DNA of 64,000 nucleotides from Flavivirga jejuensis (GTDB taxonomy: Bacteria; Bacteroidota; Bacteroidia; Flavobacteriales; Flavobacteriaceae): positions 310,001 through 374,000 of the forward strand of contig NZ_JAUOEL010000004.1 in the NCBI RefSeq assembly GCF_030540765.1, given 5' to 3'. Numbering within the stretch: position 1 is the first letter of the stretch; each line of letters begins with the position of its first letter. A model generated the notes under the pieces. It was not told the DNA's origin. It made no database searches and worked only from the letters and a program-made list of their open reading frames with translations. The position numbers and the translations under genes were made by a program. Positions 61,338 through 64,000 of this stretch are shown one piece after another.

Positions 61338-61639
61338 TGAAAGTGTTTTTATCAGAACTGACTGAAAACAAACTTCTAAAATTGTCAGACTATATTTTAG
61401 AAAATTGGAATATAAAAGCACGTGATAAGTTTATTGAAAAACTGACAGAAAAAATCAAACAGATTTCAAAACAACCTGAAAGCTGTCCTCAATCTTCTGA
61501 ATTTAAAGGTCTTTATAAATGTGTCGTAACAAAACAAACTACTTTTTACTATCGAATATCAACAGAATTAAACGAAATTGAAATAATTACAATTTTTGAC
61601 ACAAGACAAAATCCTAATAGGTTGAAAAAAGACATTTAG
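61337..61639 (+). CDS. ParE/RelE-family toxin
   Basis: 100 residues, basic. The ParE pattern is complete: VFLSELTENKLLKLSDYILENW, FIEKLTEKIKQI, FKGLYKCVVTKQTTFYYRIS, IEIITIFDTRQNP. Translationally coupled to the antitoxin. Such toxins attack gyrase or mRNA; the subfamily cannot be told from sequence alone. It sits in the EPS locus beside an IS3 remnant, so it probably came in with a mobile element. A truncated relative lies at 45557. Confidence 0.9.
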   Translation: MKVFLSELTENKLLKLSDYILENWNIKARDKFIEKLTEKIKQISKQPESCPQSSEFKGLYKCVVTKQTTFYYRISTELNEIEIITIFDTRQNPNRLKKDI

Positions 61640-61708
61640 CCTAAAAAAATGTACGAAAGCACAAGCCATTAAAATAATTTTAACTGATTCCTCAGTTTAC
61701 GAATAATA

Positions 61709-63226
61709 TCAAGGGTTATAAATATATCTAAAAGCTTCTTTTTTAACGCCTTGAGCATTTATAAAACCATAGTATTTTTGTGGCGTTTTGCGCCAGGGAA
61801 GCATACCAGTAACTTCATTTGGTATTTCAGTAAAATCATAAAGCGTCCAAGACATATAGTGCATATTATTTTTACTAAAAATGTCTTGAGCCTGTTTGTA
61901 GTAATCTGCCTGATCTTGTTCTGTTTTGCCAAAAGGATTCCATAAACCTTTATAAGAAGACACCCCAAACTCTGTAATAGCTATTGGCTTATTAGGGATA
62001 TCTTGCTTTAAGTCTAAATACTTTTTTTCTAAATTGTTTAAATCTTCATAATAATGAAACGTAATAATATCAACCTTGTCTTTTAATAGGGGAGCACTCT
62101 CTATGTCAGACCAGCCAATGGTTACAGGATGAGTGGGGTCAATGGATTTTACAAGGTCGATTGTATTTCTTAACCAAGCAAGAACAAGGTCTTTTCCGCG
62201 GGATTCAAAATCTAGATTAGGTTCGTTTTTAATATCCCAGGCTAATAATGCATTATGGTCTTTTAGTTTAGACACGATAGTTTCCGCGTGGCGTTGGTTT
62301 AAGGTCCAGTTTAAAATCGAATAATCACCATAAAAATCAAAAAGAGTTAAGACCACTTTTAAGTTTTCTGCCTCGGCTGCATCCATTACTTGGGTTAGTT
62401 TATTCAGTTTGTCTTTATCTACATTAGCTTTGCCAAAACTTTCATAAGGAACAAAAATTCTAATACTGCTAAGTCCTGTTTCTTTAATAAGTTTAAAGTC
62501 TTTGGTAATAGTATCTATATCGAATTTTTTTCCGAAAACTTCCCAGGGAGAAGCTTGCGGATAATAGTTAATGCCTTTAATATCTATATGCTCCTTAGAA
62601 ATAAATTTATAATTGGGTTTAAAATCATGATTAGATGTTTTTACGATGTGACGAATGCGCCAAAAACCATCTTCTAATAGCATAATTATTTTGTAAGTGG
62701 ACAGGTCTTTTGTTTCAAGAAGCAGCGTTTTATCTTTATAAACACGTTTGTATTCCATAACATCCTTATCGGTAATCACCACCATATGACCATCTTCGCT
62801 AAAAAACTCTAATTTAGGATGATGTTGTAACGTTGTACTTCTTATAGTAGTACCCGTTTCAATATTCTTATTGATAATATTATAAAGATTTTTACGTGCA
62901 TTTTTCGTGTAGTAATCTTCAATTCCGGTTGTGGTATTGGTTTGGTAGGCGCAATGCTTAACGTACCAGGCATCTAAATAATCATTTTCAATACTTGAAA
63001 GTGTTTGTTCATCCATAGGTCGGCCTTCATTTTCATTAGCATTCCATAGGATTTTAGGAAGAAACTGTTCTACTTTTTTTATTTCTGTATGTAGCATGGT
63101 ACTTCTATCTGCTCCAGTATTTAGGTAACCAAACAAGGCACTAAGTCCGTATGTTACAAAACTTATAATTATGATATAAGATAGAAATAAAATACCGCGA
63201 ATTATTTTTCTATTGATAGATTTCAT
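61709..63226 (-). CDS. membrane-anchored GH5-like glycoside hydrolase
   Basis: 505 residues. A single membrane helix (11-33) anchors the protein facing the periplasm. Residues about 78-200 look like an NTF2-like or IMS-type domain (LDAWYVKHCAYQTNTT, YKIIMLLEDGFWRIRHIVK). Residues 214-505 form a (beta/alpha)8 barrel of clan A: GINYYPQASPWEVFG, RIFVPYESFG, catalytic acid E335 in DIKNEPNLD and nucleophile E419 in IAITEFG. Resembles GH5/GH2-like endo-hydrolases. Probably trims or edits the polymer made by this locus. Its start overlaps the stop of the upstream gene (ATGA). Confidence 0.85.
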   Translation of the reverse strand: MKSINRKIIRGILFLSYIIIISFVTYGLSALFGYLNTGADRSTMLHTEIKKVEQFLPKILWNANENEGRPMDEQTLSSIENDYLDAWYVKHCAYQTNTTTGIEDYYTKNARKNLYNIINKNIETGTTIRSTTLQHHPKLEFFSEDGHMVVITDKDVMEYKRVYKDKTLLLETKDLSTYKIIMLLEDGFWRIRHIVKTSNHDFKPNYKFISKEHIDIKGINYYPQASPWEVFGKKFDIDTITKDFKLIKETGLSSIRIFVPYESFGKANVDKDKLNKLTQVMDAAEAENLKVVLTLFDFYGDYSILNWTLNQRHAETIVSKLKDHNALLAWDIKNEPNLDFESRGKDLVLAWLRNTIDLVKSIDPTHPVTIGWSDIESAPLLKDKVDIITFHYYEDLNNLEKKYLDLKQDIPNKPIAITEFGVSSYKGLWNPFGKTEQDQADYYKQAQDIFSKNNMHYMSWTLYDFTEIPNEVTGMLPWRKTPQKYYGFINAQGVKKEAFRYIYNP

Positions 63227-64000
63227 AGCTTAACATGTTTAAATGTTTTTTCAATTTTAGCGACTTCTATCATCATATTATAAGAATCACTGGGAATCTC
63301 ATTAGGGTTTAGTTTGAAGGTAGTAAAACCTTCAAAAGACTCTTTTAAAATCATATCAATTTTAGTATCGTCTTTGTAAATATGTAGTTTTATTTGTAGA
63401 CCATCTGGAATCATTTGATCCATAAAACTTTGTAAGGGACCTACGGTGATGGTTCTGTTATTATTAGAGAAAACCACATCGTAGCCTTTAATAATTTGTC
63501 TAAAATTAATAGTAATAATATCACTCTCTGCCATACCTTCTATATAAGCCTTAATCTTCCAGATATCCTCGTAATCCGGATGGACTGTTTTAGCCATTGC
63601 AATGCCATTAATAGTAGGTGCCGAAGTTCTAAGAATGTTTTTATCCCTGTTGGTAATAAAGAAATCTACAAGCGTACCATCGCTAACAATATTGCCGTTT
63701 TTATCACGAATAATAGAGCTTAGAAGTGTTGTGATTTGATTACCATCAGCATAATTGTGATTTTGTTTAAAGGATATATTAAAATTAGTGGGAATGGCCG
63801 GTTGTACATCTATAACAAATTCTTTAGAGTTTTTTCCTAAAGTTTCAGAACTTACAAGCATCCGTCCGGTTTTAGTTTCAGAATATAAGTTTTTATAGGC
63901 AATTAAATTATGCATACGCACCATGTTACGATATTCTGAACTCAAAAACTGATGTTTAACTTCTACCTCGGTACTGTCTTTTAGAGCATTTCCATAAATA
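63223..64000 (-). CDS. protein of unknown function (5' end outside window)
   Basis: The frame is open from the window edge to the stop at 63223; reading starts IYGNALKDSTEVEVKHQFLSSEY, so about 259 residues are visible and no true start is in the window (a TTG at 63945 is just internal). The visible part is strand-rich, with Ig-like motifs: DVQPAIPTNFNISFKQNHNYADGNQITTL, VSDGTLVDFFITNRD, the latter typical of bacterial Ig-like (invasin/filler) domains. ATGA overlap with the GH5-like gene implies co-translation. Probably periplasmic, part of the polysaccharide locus. Confidence 0.7.
   Translation of the reverse strand, partial: IYGNALKDSTEVEVKHQFLSSEYRNMVRMHNLIAYKNLYSETKTGRMLVSSETLGKNSKEFVIDVQPAIPTNFNISFKQNHNYADGNQITTLLSSIIRDKNGNIVSDGTLVDFFITNRDKNILRTSAPTINGIAMAKTVHPDYEDIWKIKAYIEGMAESDIITINFRQIIKGYDVVFSNNNRTITVGPLQSFMDQMIPDGLQIKLHIYKDDTKIDMILKESFEGFTTFKLNPNEIPSDSYNMMIEVAKIEKTFKHVKL

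Noticed and set aside
63943-63945. Start of the last gene at a TTG
   Set aside because: The frame continues without a stop to the window edge with convincing protein sequence, so the true start lies outside.
1-64000. tRNA, rRNA or known riboswitches
   Set aside because: None recognised by eye on either strand; a covariance-model scan would be needed to exclude small RNAs.

Overview
The window is AT-rich DNA from a member of the Bacteroidetes, very probably a marine Flavobacteriaceae. The evidence is a SusC/SusD pair, lipoproteins with short lipoboxes, three large secreted proteins ending in type IX secretion (T9SS) sorting domains, LytTR regulators, A-rich translation starts and TAnnTTTG-like promoters. 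No rRNA, tRNA or CRISPR array was seen.

Layout. 1-5.4 kb: an alpha/beta-hydrolase lipoprotein cut by the window edge, a TetR regulator with an SDR oxidoreductase sharing operator-like palindromes, a methyltransferase gene with a homopolymer frameshift, a CPBP membrane protease, a GrpB protein and a small lipoprotein. 5.9-12.6 kb: a nitrate-assimilation operon made of a NarK transporter, a nitrate reductase fused to NirB-like FAD and BFD modules, and a nitrite/sulfite-reductase-like protein carrying a rubredoxin domain. 12.8-19.7 kb: a small polysaccharide utilisation locus (SusD, SusC, divergent GH88 unsaturated glucuronyl hydrolase).

20.4-26.2 kb holds the most striking system, a seven-gene operon: single-domain response regulator, H-NOX heme protein, PAS-PAS histidine kinase, FIST/NosP-like protein, second histidine kinase, Hpt protein and LytTR response regulator. 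It combines the two known bacterial nitric-oxide sensor families with what looks like one shared phosphorelay. Two tandemly duplicated T9SS-exported proteins follow (26.6-32.3 kb). A 13-bp motif, TTCGTCKACACTT, lies 86-88 bp before the start codon of the operon and of both secreted genes, and all three units end in look-alike terminators. I infer that the relay controls itself and the two surface proteins.

32-52 kb is accessory and partly decayed DNA: MITE-like elements (one with a perfect 9-bp target duplication), dispersed intergenic repeats, a PagL-type lipid A deacylase, an adhesin-like protein with eleven near-identical 86-residue Ig-like repeats, a signal-less phosphoesterase, truncated RhuM and ParE genes, small orphan genes separated by palindromic spacers that resemble gene cassettes, a YHYH protein, a ComEC-like metallo-beta-lactamase protein, and three broken copies of the 3' end of the YaiO-like gene at 52-54 kb.

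52-64 kb is an exopolysaccharide locus: TPR/YaiO-like outer-membrane protein, three STAS proteins, two near-identical GT4 glycosyltransferases, a response-regulator/GT2 fusion, a flippase, and a membrane-anchored GH5-like hydrolase coupled to a gene that runs off the window. Polymer synthesis here looks wired directly to two-component and STAS partner-switch signalling. A ParDE-like toxin-antitoxin pair and an IS3 transposase remnant sit inside it.
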